DNA of 64,000 nucleotides from positions 5,704 to 69,703 of the forward strand of contig JAYSLY010000014.1 of the NCBI GenBank assembly GCA_043725085.1, read 5' to 3'. A program made the translations under genes and the position numbers. The notes under the pieces were generated by a model. The model was not told the DNA's origin. It saw only the letters and a program-made list of their open reading frames with translations, and did not search any database. Below are positions 26,634 through 35,844 of the stretch, in pieces. This stretch comes from UBA9630 sp043725085. Lineage in GTDB: Bacteria > Patescibacteriota > Minisyncoccia > Moranbacterales > UBA2206. Within the stretch, counting starts at the first letter, position 1, and each line of letters begins with the position of its first letter.

Positions 26634-28115
26634 TTATTTTCTATTAACTACAAAATTCCACGCGTATTTTTCAATTGGAAATCTGTAAATATTATTCCTC
26701 AAAACAAACCCGAGCCACTTATTAGCAATTTTTCTGATATTTCGAGAAACTACCCCGAGATTGCCACGAAGGTTCATGGTGCCGATATAAAGATAGAGAA
26801 AAAGATTAAGTGTGTCGACATACTCCGGATTCTCCAGCCAAGGCATTTCTTTTGTCTTGCACATATTGCCGATTGTATCATCAGAAAGTTCCGCAATCCA
26901 TTCCTCATTGCTTGTCGGAATCTTGAATCCATATTCTTTTGCATCCTCAATCAATGGCGATCCAGGGTAGGGACGATAAAGTTGCGGACCAAAAATTTTA
27001 GCATTAGGATTTTCATCAAGAAGTCTTATAATAAAATCTTTTGTCTTCAAAATCTCTGCGTAAGTTTCACCAGGTATTCCAATAATGAAAGACAAACCGA
27101 TTTTAATCCCGGCTTCTTTGCACATTCGATTAGCTTTTTCAATTTCAGCAACGGTAATATTTTTGTTTAATAAATTCAGAACTCTTTGACTGCCACTTTC
27201 TGCGCCAAGATCCAGCTCAATGCAGCCCTCTTCTTTTAAGATCTTCAGAAACTCCATATCCACAACTGTTTCAAAGAGATTAGCTCTGATATTTGCAAAC
27301 CAATAAAATTTCAGGTTTTTTTCTTTTTTCATTCGAATAAACTCCCGCACTCTTTGAATGGATCCAAAGAAAAATTCATCCCCAATATTAAAGTATCTAA
27401 TATCATATTTTTGGATAAGTGCCTCAATCTGAGAAACAAACTCGCCCATATCCATCGCCCGCCACGTTCTGTTTTCTGCAACATTGATACAGAAACGGCA
27501 TTTATACGGACAGCCAACCGAGGAAATAACATCGGCAAAACGGACAAGCTGACTCCCATTTAAACTATTTCGTCGGTAGCCGTCAATATTTAGAAGATTG
27601 TACGGAAAAGACTTTAAGGAATACGTTTTTGATTTAACCTCCGGATTAATTCTTACCCGTTCTCCGTCATGAAAGCAAATTCCATCGACATTCTTCCAAT
27701 CCCTACCATCCGTAATTCGCTCAAATATTTCGGCTACGGTTTCATGCCCTTCTCCGAGAACTCCAGCATCGACTTGAAAAATTTTTGCAATTTGCTCTGG
27801 AAATAGAGTAACATGGGAACCACCCCAAATAATTAGACTATTTGGAGAATTTTTTTTTATCTGCTCACTAATCATAATTGCTCTCTGAAGGTTATGAGTC
27901 ATCACCGAAAGACCCACCATTTTTGGTTTGAAATTTTGGAAATATTTACCTATTTGATTTAGGAAATCTCCATCAACTGCTTCATCATAAATATCCACAG
28001 TAACATTGCGAGCAACAAGGCTTCCAGCAACAGCTAAAATCCCCAGCGGCATAACGGCATTACCACTCCCTGGGACAACATTGCTGATATTTATCAATAA
28101 ACATGTATTAGTCAT
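26634..28115 (-). CDS. B12-binding-domain radical SAM protein
   Basis: 493 residues. The N-terminal cobalamin-binding-like domain (about 1-150) is followed by a radical SAM core with the canonical cluster motif CPYKCRFC (CxxxCxxC) near residue 205. Such proteins perform radical methylations or rearrangements, often on lipids, sugars or natural products. A DLGAESGSQRVLN segment and IGIPGET later in the barrel are typical of the class. It sits between DUF6580 and a glycosyltransferase, so a glycan or lipid-carrier modification is likely (inference). Confidence 0.88.
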   Translation of the reverse strand: MTNTCLLINISNVVPGSGNAVMPLGILAVAGSLVARNVTVDIYDEAVDGDFLNQIGKYFQNFKPKMVGLSVMTHNLQRAIMISEQIKKNSPNSLIIWGGSHVTLFPEQIAKIFQVDAGVLGEGHETVAEIFERITDGRDWKNVDGICFHDGERVRINPEVKSKTYSLKSFPYNLLNIDGYRRNSLNGSQLVRFADVISSVGCPYKCRFCINVAENRTWRAMDMGEFVSQIEALIQKYDIRYFNIGDEFFFGSIQRVREFIRMKKEKNLKFYWFANIRANLFETVVDMEFLKILKEEGCIELDLGAESGSQRVLNLLNKNITVAEIEKANRMCKEAGIKIGLSFIIGIPGETYAEILKTKDFIIRLLDENPNAKIFGPQLYRPYPGSPLIEDAKEYGFKIPTSNEEWIAELSDDTIGNMCKTKEMPWLENPEYVDTLNLFLYLYIGTMNLRGNLGVVSRNIRKIANKWLGFVLRNNIYRFPIEKYAWNFVVNRK

Positions 28116-28129
28116 ACTCTTTTAACTTT

Positions 28130-28666
28130 TTACGTTGTTGATTCTGCTAATTTTTGTTTTTTAGAAAAATAGCTGGTCACAAACTCAAAAAAACCAAAAA
28201 TAATAACTGAGTAAACCAAATCGCCAGCGATAGTGTTTCTAAAGAATGGGATTGCCATCATAAAACACGTCTCCAGTCCAGCGAGTGTTTTAGGATACCA
28301 GGAAGTAAAAATCCAAACCGATGCATTAGTAAACAGAAAGAAAATTACCGAGCTAATAATGGACACAACGATCAAGATATACCACCTTTTATGATTTGAA
28401 TAGACTCGTCCCAATAAAAAGGTCGCCAAAAAACACAAATACACAAAAAACATTAATTTTATATCATAAAGTCCAATAAATAAATCACTAATAAATAATG
28501 CCAAAAATGGGACAATAAGCCAGCGATATTTCTTCATATAGCACCCAGAAAATAATGCCATAGCAGTAATAGGAGTAAAATTAAGTGGGTGCTTTATCAA
28601 TCTAGCGCTGGCCAAAAGCAAAATAACACCAATGATTATTATCCTGTCTAAATATTTCTTACTCAT
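28130..28666 (-). CDS. DUF6580-type integral membrane protein
   Basis: 178 residues with about five membrane segments. The LNFTPITAMALFSGCYMKK stretch followed by ALFISDLFIGLYD matches the pattern I associate with DUF6580. Function unknown; some relatives look like small-molecule or vitamin transport S components, but I cannot assign this one. The start overlaps the asparagine synthetase stop by 8 bp, indicating one transcription unit. Confidence 0.72.
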   Translation of the reverse strand: MSKKYLDRIIIIGVILLLASARLIKHPLNFTPITAMALFSGCYMKKYRWLIVPFLALFISDLFIGLYDIKLMFFVYLCFLATFLLGRVYSNHKRWYILIVVSIISSVIFFLFTNASVWIFTSWYPKTLAGLETCFMMAIPFFRNTIAGDLVYSVIIFGFFEFVTSYFSKKQKLAESTT

Positions 28667-30500
28667 AGTATTTCCTGTGCCAATAATTAAAATTAAAAAT
28701 TCTCAAAAGTTTAAAACGATGATCCATCTTGCCTGTCATATGTTCATCATAGATCAGCTTTACATATCCTAGATCAAAAAATCCATTGTCTTTAAATAAA
28801 AATTCTTGAAATAAGTCCTTTAGTTCCCGCCTAATCCACTTGTCCAATGGTACACCAAAACCGCTTTTTTTTCTATAGACAAGATCTTGGTCGAAATATT
28901 TGCTGGCTAGTTTTTTTAGAACATATTTTTGCTCGCCATTTCTAATTTTCCATTTTCCAGAAAGCGAAAAAGCAAACTCCGCTAAATCCTTGTCCAAAAG
29001 CGGATTGCGCATCTCAAGCGATGTCGCCATTGTCGCCCGGTCCCCCTTCACAAGATACCAGTCAGGCAATTGAATTTTGCAATCTAAAAATAAACTTCTG
29101 TTTATCGCATCTTTTTGTTCGAAAGTATTTTCATATTTTCGCGCTTCTTCAAAAACCAGATCGAGTTTTATTGGTTTTTTTAATAATTTTTCCGCTTCTT
29201 CCGGTAGAAAGCTACCGCTGCCAAAAATAAACTGACGCGCACTAAAATCCAAACCGAAGCTTTTCAATAATTTATAATATGGGCTTTTTTTAGAGATAAG
29301 TTTTCCGCCAAGTTCGGAAAGGAAACCCAAAAAACCAAAGTCCTCAATAAATTTCTGCGCTTTATATTTATTATATCCTCCAAAAATTTCATCCCCACCA
29401 TCACCGCTCAAAACTACAGTAATTTTATCCTTAGCAAATTTAGAAACGAAATAGAGTGGAATGATTGCTGCATCCGCCATTGGTTCATCCAGATAATCCA
29501 AAATTTCTAAGAAATTTTCCTGGACAATTTGGTCTTCAAAATAGCAAAGATTATAATTTATGCCCAGCTTATTTGCCACTCTCTTGGCATACTCCGATTC
29601 ATCCGCTTCAGGCGAATTCTTATAGCAAACAGTAAACGCATTTGTTTGTGGAGAATATCCGGAAAGATACTTTGCGATTAAACTACTATCCACACCTCCG
29701 CTCAAAAAGATTCCTAAGGGAACATCTGCCATTAGTCTTTTTTCAACTGATTTCTTAATTAATTCCTCTACTCTGCTCAATACTTCATTCTCTGGATAAT
29801 TATTTTTTATTTTAACATCTTCCAATTTCCAAAAATCATATCTATTGATTATTTTCCAATTCTTCAAATCAAACTGGAAAGTAGTCGCCGGTTCTAGTTT
29901 TTTTATTTTGTCAAATATGCTATTAGGCGAAGGAATGTAGCCATAAAATAAATATTTTGCTAAGGATGACTCGTCAATTTTTAATTTTTGTTTAATTTGC
30001 GGATTCTCAATAATCGCCTTAAGCTCTGATGCAAAACAAAAAATTTCTTCGTCCAAATAGTAATACAGCGGTTTTTTCCCAAAATGATCACGCGCCAGCG
30101 TCAGGAGATTATTTTTTTTGTCATAAATAGCAAAGGCAAACATCCCCTCGATTTTTTCCACTATTTTTTGCCCAAACTCCTCATAGCCATGAATCAAAAC
30201 CTCCGTGTCTGACTTGCTTTTCCACTGATGATCGCCTCCCAATTCTTTTTTAACATTTTGATAATTATATATTTCGCCATTGAAAATTATGGCGATACTT
30301 TCATCTTCATTAAACATTGGCTGCTTTCCAGCTTCTGAAAGATCAATGATAGAAAGACGTCTTTGACCCAAGGCAATATTATCAACAAAAAAATCACCCG
30401 ACTGATCGGGGCCTCTTTTTTTGAGAGTATTGAGCATTTCCGAAAATAGCTCTTGATTTACCGGTCCAGTTCTATTTAATTGTCCTAAAATTCCACACAT
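28659..30500 (-). CDS. asnB: Asparagine synthetase, glutamine-hydrolysing
   Basis: 613 residues with an N-terminal class II glutamine amidotransferase domain (catalytic Cys2 in MCGILGQLNR) and a C-terminal synthetase domain with the PP-loop GIFLSGGVDSSLIAKYLSG at about 262-280. It makes asparagine from aspartate, glutamine and ATP. Many copies in polysaccharide loci act on sugar or other carboxylates instead, so amidation of a uronic acid or similar group is a possible role here. Translationally coupled to the DUF6580 gene; 1 bp from the glycosyltransferase upstream. Confidence 0.92.
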   Translation of the reverse strand: MCGILGQLNRTGPVNQELFSEMLNTLKKRGPDQSGDFFVDNIALGQRRLSIIDLSEAGKQPMFNEDESIAIIFNGEIYNYQNVKKELGGDHQWKSKSDTEVLIHGYEEFGQKIVEKIEGMFAFAIYDKKNNLLTLARDHFGKKPLYYYLDEEIFCFASELKAIIENPQIKQKLKIDESSLAKYLFYGYIPSPNSIFDKIKKLEPATTFQFDLKNWKIINRYDFWKLEDVKIKNNYPENEVLSRVEELIKKSVEKRLMADVPLGIFLSGGVDSSLIAKYLSGYSPQTNAFTVCYKNSPEADESEYAKRVANKLGINYNLCYFEDQIVQENFLEILDYLDEPMADAAIIPLYFVSKFAKDKITVVLSGDGGDEIFGGYNKYKAQKFIEDFGFLGFLSELGGKLISKKSPYYKLLKSFGLDFSARQFIFGSGSFLPEEAEKLLKKPIKLDLVFEEARKYENTFEQKDAINRSLFLDCKIQLPDWYLVKGDRATMATSLEMRNPLLDKDLAEFAFSLSGKWKIRNGEQKYVLKKLASKYFDQDLVYRKKSGFGVPLDKWIRRELKDLFQEFLFKDNGFFDLGYVKLIYDEHMTGKMDHRFKLLRIFNFNYWHRKYYE

Positions 30501-31415
30501 TTATTTTCCCAAAGAATTTCTTAGTTTTCCGGTAAGAAAATACCACATTCCGTCAAGAAATCCCTTCCAATAGAGTTTGATTAAGTCAAATCTTCTCTCC
30601 CGAAGCATCAAAATAGAATAGGTCAATGGCCAAAACCAGGAAAAAACTATCAGATATACAACTTTCTGATACCACTTGCCATAGCGAGAAACCATCACTG
30701 CCCTGTTTCGCATTAAGCAATAGGCTTTTTGCGTATACTGTCCGCCCAATGCCCTTGAACGCATGACATCATCCGAGCTAACGTCGTGATAAATCTTGGC
30801 CTTTTTTATTATTCCACATTTATAACCATACTTTCTAGCATTAAAAGCAAAGTCTGGTTCAGTGAAAGTCTGAATTAATTTTTCATCAAAAAGACCACAT
30901 TCATCAAAAACTTTTTTTCTGATCAGAAAGGCGTTAGGAATGCCATCACTCTCACAAACTGACCGACCTGCCTTATCAATCATTCCTGAAGTTTTTCCGG
31001 TTAATAAATTTATCCTCTGAAAATCCAAATACTTTTCCTTGGTGCTTAAATAATACATTGATGGACCAACTATACCATAAATTTTATTTCTTTGAGCAAA
31101 ATCAACCAATTCATTCAGCATCTCCGAATCAAACACGTTGTCATCATCAATAAACATCAGATACTCACCGATTGACTCCTTAACGCCAATATTCCGCGAT
31201 TTAACCATCATTTTCTGTTTGACATTGTGAACAATTTTTATGTTAGAAAAATCAAAATCTTTAATCTCAAGTTTCTCGGTTCCATCATCAGAGCTATCAT
31301 CAACAATTATCAGTTCCCACTCTAGCTTTTTAAAATTAGATCGGCGTACCGATTCAAGACACCTAATCAGATCCTTTTTTCTATTTCTTGTTGTTATGAT
31401 AATTGATAGATCCAT
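30501..31415 (-). CDS. Glycosyltransferase family 2
   Basis: 304 residues, GT-A fold: MDLSIIITTRNRKKDLIRCL, then WELIIVDDSSDDGTE and the metal-binding region YLMFIDDDNVFD near residue 95. A hydrophobic stretch near the C-terminus (about 250-272) may associate with the membrane. Located between the acyltransferase and asnB in a tightly packed run. Sugar donor and acceptor unknown. Confidence 0.88.
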   Translation of the reverse strand: MDLSIIITTRNRKKDLIRCLESVRRSNFKKLEWELIIVDDSSDDGTEKLEIKDFDFSNIKIVHNVKQKMMVKSRNIGVKESIGEYLMFIDDDNVFDSEMLNELVDFAQRNKIYGIVGPSMYYLSTKEKYLDFQRINLLTGKTSGMIDKAGRSVCESDGIPNAFLIRKKVFDECGLFDEKLIQTFTEPDFAFNARKYGYKCGIIKKAKIYHDVSSDDVMRSRALGGQYTQKAYCLMRNRAVMVSRYGKWYQKVVYLIVFSWFWPLTYSILMLRERRFDLIKLYWKGFLDGMWYFLTGKLRNSLGK

Positions 31416-31423
31416 TTTTTTGA

Positions 31424-31927
31424 TTATTTATGGTCCTCATTAAATCTGTTTTTTATAAATCTCGCAGGAACCCCACCAACTATCGTGTAGGGATCAACGT
31501 TTTTTGTTACTACTGCATTAGCGCCAACAATAGAACCCTCCCCGATTGTTACACCCGGAGACACAACAACGTTTGCCCCAAGCCAAACGTCATCTTTTAT
31601 CACCACCAGGCCCATACTTTCTCCCTGAGACATCATTGGAACTCCTCTTTTCCTATACTCATGATTTGACGTCAATATATTGCAATTTGGAGCAATCATT
31701 ACATTATTGCCGATTCTCAATCCGCCCTGGCCCGATATTGTCGTATAACGATTAATACTGACATTGTTTCCAATTTCAATTCCAAAAGGACTCATAATAT
31801 AGCATCCCTTCATGATATATACGCCCACGCCCATTTTTTTGCAAAACAGACCCCAAAAAACGGCCCGCATTCTGGAGGTTAAAAATACCGTTTTATTGAA
31901 AATTTTTTGCGACAAAACCCCTAACAT
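31424..31927 (-). CDS. Hexapeptide-repeat acyltransferase (left-handed beta helix, WcaF-like)
   Basis: Probable O-acetyltransferase acting on a sugar. The protein, 167 residues from ATG 31927, contains repeated hexapeptide patterns from about residue 60 on (IGNNVSINR, IGNNVMIAPN, VWLGANVVVSPGVTIGEGSIVGANAVVT), with the catalytic-type NHEYRKRG and a C-terminal GVPARFIKNRF. The start used here overlaps the upstream stop (TAATG). A longer frame to 31993 would overlap 66 bp of the upstream gene and is less likely. Confidence 0.85.
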   Translation of the reverse strand: MLGVLSQKIFNKTVFLTSRMRAVFWGLFCKKMGVGVYIMKGCYIMSPFGIEIGNNVSINRYTTISGQGGLRIGNNVMIAPNCNILTSNHEYRKRGVPMMSQGESMGLVVIKDDVWLGANVVVSPGVTIGEGSIVGANAVVTKNVDPYTIVGGVPARFIKNRFNEDHK

Positions 31928-33114
31928 TAAGTTACTTTTTTTACATTTTTTGTTAAAATCAATTCCAATTCTTCTCTGAAAACTACATCCCAATTAAACT
32001 TTTTCGCATATGCAATGGCATTTTTGCGATATTCTTTCAAAGTTTTTTCATCTTTGAGAAGAGCCACCACCTTCTGAGCAATCTCGTTTTTATCTTGACT
32101 AATGATGAATCCACAATGCTTTTCCTCGATTTCTTTTGCATTGTGTGAAACATCGGAAAGCAAAATTGGCAACCCTCCTGCTAAATAAGCTTTAATTTTC
32201 CCCGGATCGGAAAAATTTGTAAAACTCAGATTGCCATTTTGATCGTATTTTTCATACAACGCAACCGCGCAAGCACACCGGGAAAGCATTTTTTCCACAT
32301 CACTATGCTTTTCCACATAACCGGTAAATTCGATAAATTCCGCCACTTCCAATTTTCTCGCTTGCTCTTTTAATTTTTCCAGATATTCTCCGCCACCAAT
32401 TACTAGAAATTTAAAATCGGAAACTTCCTTTATTATAGCAGGAATTGCTGAAATAACATATTGCACGCCCTGTTTTTCCAGAATATGCCCCATAAAGACC
32501 AGCTTGCGCTTTTCAATCTGAGAAAAATCTAACCGCGGAAAACGCGAAAACCAAATCCCAATGGGAACTGTTTTTTGCGTTCCTCCGCTAAAATTAAAGT
32601 ATTTTTTCCGCCCTTCCGCCATTCGAGAAGACAGATTCCAGGTTTCATCAGCGCACTTAACGCAAAACTGATCAAGTTTGTGGTAGATATAATTTAAAAA
32701 AGTATTCTGAAATCGCTTAGGATTGTAGTCAATAACATAATAAGCGACCTTTTCGACTTTACCTAATTTCCTAAGAATAATTCCTGAAAAAGCATTTAGA
32801 TTATCACTGCCGACATACAAATTCCATTTTTCACCAGTTGTCCAAGTCCAAAAAATATTCAGAAAAATATCCTTGAGATACGCGATTGGCGCAGGAATTC
32901 TCCTTATTTTTCCATAGCTTTTCTTTTTAAGTTCTCCCTTTTCATACTGCTCATAGCCAGAACCCTTTAACTTTTTATTATAAAACAACGGGTGTCCAAT
33001 AAATAGAATTTTCCCACTTTTTTCCTTTAGCAAATATTCCCGCAAATCCTGCGCTGGTCCGGTTGTATAGACATGCGTAGCAATCACTATTTTTTTATCT
33101 TCCAACTCAAGCAT
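31927..33114 (-). CDS. Glycosyltransferase, GT-B fold
   Basis: 395 residues. The C-terminal half has KLVFMGHILEKQGVQYVISA, FTGYVEKHSDVEKMLSRCACAVALYE and the KIKAYLAGGLPILLSDV donor-domain element. The N-terminal half is more divergent, including a YVGSDNLNAFSGIILRKLGK segment. It overlaps the fcl stop by 8 bp upstream and the acyltransferase start downstream. Being directly after gmd-fcl, a fucosyltransferase role is plausible but unproven. Confidence 0.8.
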   Translation of the reverse strand: MLELEDKKIVIATHVYTTGPAQDLREYLLKEKSGKILFIGHPLFYNKKLKGSGYEQYEKGELKKKSYGKIRRIPAPIAYLKDIFLNIFWTWTTGEKWNLYVGSDNLNAFSGIILRKLGKVEKVAYYVIDYNPKRFQNTFLNYIYHKLDQFCVKCADETWNLSSRMAEGRKKYFNFSGGTQKTVPIGIWFSRFPRLDFSQIEKRKLVFMGHILEKQGVQYVISAIPAIIKEVSDFKFLVIGGGEYLEKLKEQARKLEVAEFIEFTGYVEKHSDVEKMLSRCACAVALYEKYDQNGNLSFTNFSDPGKIKAYLAGGLPILLSDVSHNAKEIEEKHCGFIISQDKNEIAQKVVALLKDEKTLKEYRKNAIAYAKKFNWDVVFREELELILTKNVKKVT

Positions 33115-34036
33115 AGTTTTCCAAAAAATAACTTATCGTCATTTTTAAACCCTTATCTAAATCAATTTCGTGTTTCCAACCAAGATTGTTAAGCTTGCTA
33201 ACGTCAAGTAGTTTGCGAGGCGTTCCATCCGGCTTCTGAGTATCCCAAACAATCTCACCGGCAAAACCAATTATCTTTTTGATTTTCTCCGCTAGCTCCT
33301 TAATACTAACATCCTTGCCTGTGCCAATATTAATAATTTCTTCGCTAGAATAGTTATTCATCAAATATACACAAGCGTCCGCCAAATCATCAACATGCAA
33401 AAATTCCCGCTTCGGCGTTCCCGTGCCCCATAAAATTACTTCTTTTTTATTTTCTCTTTTTGCCTCGTAAAATTTTCGAATTAAAGCCGGAAGAACATGG
33501 CTCGATTCCAGATCAAAATTATCATTCGGACCATATAAATTTGTCGGCATAACTGAGATAAAATTAGTACCATATTGCTCATTAAAGCTTTGGCACATCT
33601 TTATTCCGGCAATTTTAGCCATCGCATAAGCATCATTAGTCTCCTCAAGCGGTCCGGTCATAAAATATTCCTCCTTGATGGGTTGTGAACAAAGTTTAGG
33701 ATAAATACACGACGAACCCAGAAATAAAAGCTTTTTTACACCAGATTTCCAAGCCGCATGAATGACATTATTTTGAATTTCCAAATTTTCATAGATAAAA
33801 TCCGCTTTTTTGGCTTTATTCGCCATAATTCCTCCAACTTTAGCTGCAGCCAAAAAAACATACTCCGGTTTTTCCAGAGCAAAAAAATTTTCCACTGCCA
33901 TTTTGTCTAAAAGATCAAGACTCACACGATCTTTTAAGATTAAATTTGAAAAACCCTCCGCAGAAAGTTTGCGCACCAACGCTGAGCCAACAAGACCTCT
34001 ATGCCCAGCCACAAAAATTTTTGCGTTTTTTTCCAT
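33107..34036 (-). CDS. fcl: GDP-L-fucose synthase
   Basis: Converts GDP-4-keto-6-deoxymannose to GDP-L-fucose (epimerase and NADPH reductase). 309 residues, normal length. The NADP-binding motif GHRGLVGSALVRKL is near the N-terminus. LGSSCIYPKLCSQPIKEEYF, the catalytic YAMAK at about 136-140 and NLYGPNDNFD are hallmarks of WcaG/Fcl. It starts one base after gmd ends, so the two enzymes of GDP-fucose synthesis are made together. Confidence 0.95.
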   Translation of the reverse strand: MEKNAKIFVAGHRGLVGSALVRKLSAEGFSNLILKDRVSLDLLDKMAVENFFALEKPEYVFLAAAKVGGIMANKAKKADFIYENLEIQNNVIHAAWKSGVKKLLFLGSSCIYPKLCSQPIKEEYFMTGPLEETNDAYAMAKIAGIKMCQSFNEQYGTNFISVMPTNLYGPNDNFDLESSHVLPALIRKFYEAKRENKKEVILWGTGTPKREFLHVDDLADACVYLMNNYSSEEIINIGTGKDVSIKELAEKIKKIIGFAGEIVWDTQKPDGTPRKLLDVSKLNNLGWKHEIDLDKGLKMTISYFLENYA

Positions 34037-35077
34037 TTATTTATTCAACCTCATTTCTTCTTGCAAGTCCGCTTCGGCCATAATCTTGACCAACTCTTTG
34101 AATTTTGTTTTTGCGCTCCAGCCAAGCTGTGTTTTAGCTTTGGTCGGATCGCCAATTAACAGGTCGACTTCCGCCGGTCGGAAATATTTCGGGTCAATCT
34201 CGATGATTACTTTTCCGGTTTTTTTATCGATGCCTTTTTCATTCATATCTGCTCCTCTCCACTCCAAATCAAACCCTAAATGCACCGCTGTTTCTTCAAT
34301 AAACTCTCGCACCGTGTGCGTTTCTCCCGTTGCCAAAACATAATCATCCGGTTTTTCTTGTTGGAGCATAAGCCACATTCCTTCGACATAGTCTTTAGCA
34401 TAGCCCCAATCTCTTTTAGCATTGATATTTCCCAGATAGAGTTTTTCTTCCAAGCCCAATTTAATCCTTGAGAGTCCCCGCGTGATTTTCCTGGTCACAA
34501 AAGTTTCCCCGCGCCTTGGCGACTCATGATTAAACAAAATTCCATTACAAGCAAACAAATCATAACTCTCTCTGTAATTAACAGTAATCCAGTAAGCATA
34601 AATTTTAGCACAAGCATAAGGCGAACGCGGATAAAAAGGAGTAGTTTCCCGCTGAGGAATCTCTTGGACTTTTCCATACAGCTCGCTGCTTGATGCTTGA
34701 TAAAATTTGGTATTAATGCCTGTCTCTTTTATAGCATCCAGAAGTCTAAGTGTCCCTAGGCCCGTAACATCTCCGGTATATTCAGGTATGTCAAAACTAA
34801 CCCGAACATGTGATTGCGCTGCAAGATTATATATCTCATCCGGCTTTATCTTTTCAATAATTCGAGAGATATTACTTCCATCAGACAAATCGCCATAGTG
34901 CAAAAAAAGTCGTACTCCATTAATGTGAGAGTCTTCATAGAGGTGATCAATTCTTTTCGTGTTGAAAGTTGAGGCACGACGGATTACTCCATGTACCTCA
35001 TAGCCTTTTTCTAAAAGCAACTCCGCCAAATATGACCCATCCTGTCCTGTTATTCCTGTTATTAATGCTTTTTTCAT
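34037..35077 (-). CDS. gmd: GDP-mannose 4,6-dehydratase
   Basis: First step of GDP-fucose synthesis: GDP-mannose to GDP-4-keto-6-deoxymannose. 346 residues. The nucleotide motif GITGQDGSYLAELLLEKGYEV is at 8-28. RRASTFNT, the SSSELYG catalytic region and YACAK (Tyr-Lys) in SPYACAKIYAYW are visible, followed by NHESPRRGETFVTRKI, which is specific to GMD. Length and motifs are complete. The intergenic region upstream (35078-35204) shows no clear feature. Confidence 0.96.
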   Translation of the reverse strand: MKKALITGITGQDGSYLAELLLEKGYEVHGVIRRASTFNTKRIDHLYEDSHINGVRLFLHYGDLSDGSNISRIIEKIKPDEIYNLAAQSHVRVSFDIPEYTGDVTGLGTLRLLDAIKETGINTKFYQASSSELYGKVQEIPQRETTPFYPRSPYACAKIYAYWITVNYRESYDLFACNGILFNHESPRRGETFVTRKITRGLSRIKLGLEEKLYLGNINAKRDWGYAKDYVEGMWLMLQQEKPDDYVLATGETHTVREFIEETAVHLGFDLEWRGADMNEKGIDKKTGKVIIEIDPKYFRPAEVDLLIGDPTKAKTQLGWSAKTKFKELVKIMAEADLQEEMRLNK

Positions 35078-35204
35078 ATTTATATTTTATAATCAGTTTT
35101 GCAAAGATAAATTACTGCAAAAACTATCCGGCATTTTTTATATCCCGCTTGAAAAAATTTACACCAAAGCTTTTTCCAATTTTATCAAATATCGCTTCTA
35201 AACG

Positions 35205-35732
35205 CTATTTATCCCTCACCACCATCCCGCCAGCCAACGTTTTTTGATTCAGCGCTTTTTCGATTCGTTCCAGCTTAGCTTCAATTTGTTTTCTCCAAGA
35301 TAAATCCCAACCCTTCTTTTCGTAATTTTCTTCCAGATCTTTTCTGAGCCTTTGCAAGTCATCTTCGATGTGCGAAAGATAATCAAGAATTTGAGCTTGT
35401 CCGGATTTCAGATCTGACACATCTACTTTCAAAACAGACACATCGGATTTTAGGTCAGCTACATCAGTTTTCAGAATAGAAACATCAGATTTCAAAACTG
35501 ACACATCAGATTTTAGAATTGACACGTCGGATTTGAGAACAGAAATATCTGCCTCCATATGATCCATCTTCCCCTCCATGCGATCCATACGATCATCCAA
35601 TTTACCAATAGACCGATCCAATCCTTGATGCCCTTCTGCTATCAATTTCATATCACTCCGCATATCTTCCAGCAGAATTGTTAAGTAGTCCTTCTTTCTA
35701 TCCTCTTCTTTTTTAGCTTTTTTTATTGCCAT
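35205..35732 (-). CDS. Heptad-repeat coiled-coil protein, unknown
   Basis: 175 residues, soluble, almost entirely helical. Residues about 65-110 consist of near-perfect seven-residue repeats of the form VSxLKSD, giving an ideal coiled coil. At the DNA level the repeats are 21-bp units near 35400-35550. The N-terminal part (MRSDMKLIAEGHQGLDRSIG) resembles that of the smaller protein at 44774-45184 (DSIQLVAEGLMGLERGMG), so they are probably paralogues. No known function; the repeat number could vary between strains. Confidence 0.72.
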   Translation of the reverse strand: MAIKKAKKEEDRKKDYLTILLEDMRSDMKLIAEGHQGLDRSIGKLDDRMDRMEGKMDHMEADISVLKSDVSILKSDVSVLKSDVSILKTDVADLKSDVSVLKVDVSDLKSGQAQILDYLSHIEDDLQRLRKDLEENYEKKGWDLSWRKQIEAKLERIEKALNQKTLAGGMVVRDK

Positions 35733-35771
35733 AAACTTAAGTTAAGATTCGTAACCGGCATTTTTCCATTA

Positions 35772-35805
35772 TAGCACATCCTGGCTATTGCTTCCAATTT
35801 TCCCG
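35772..35805. repeat. 34-bp direct repeat, copy A
   Basis: Identical over 34 bp to 37251-37284. It begins TAGCACATCCTGG and ends TTTTCCCG. Copy B contains the last codons of the GT2 gene at 37264; this copy lies downstream of the AlbA_2 gene. The spacing (1479 bp) marks the inserted unit. Confidence 0.85.
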
Positions 35806-35844
35806 CCAAAAAAGTATTTCGACTCCTCATCCGATCCGCCACTT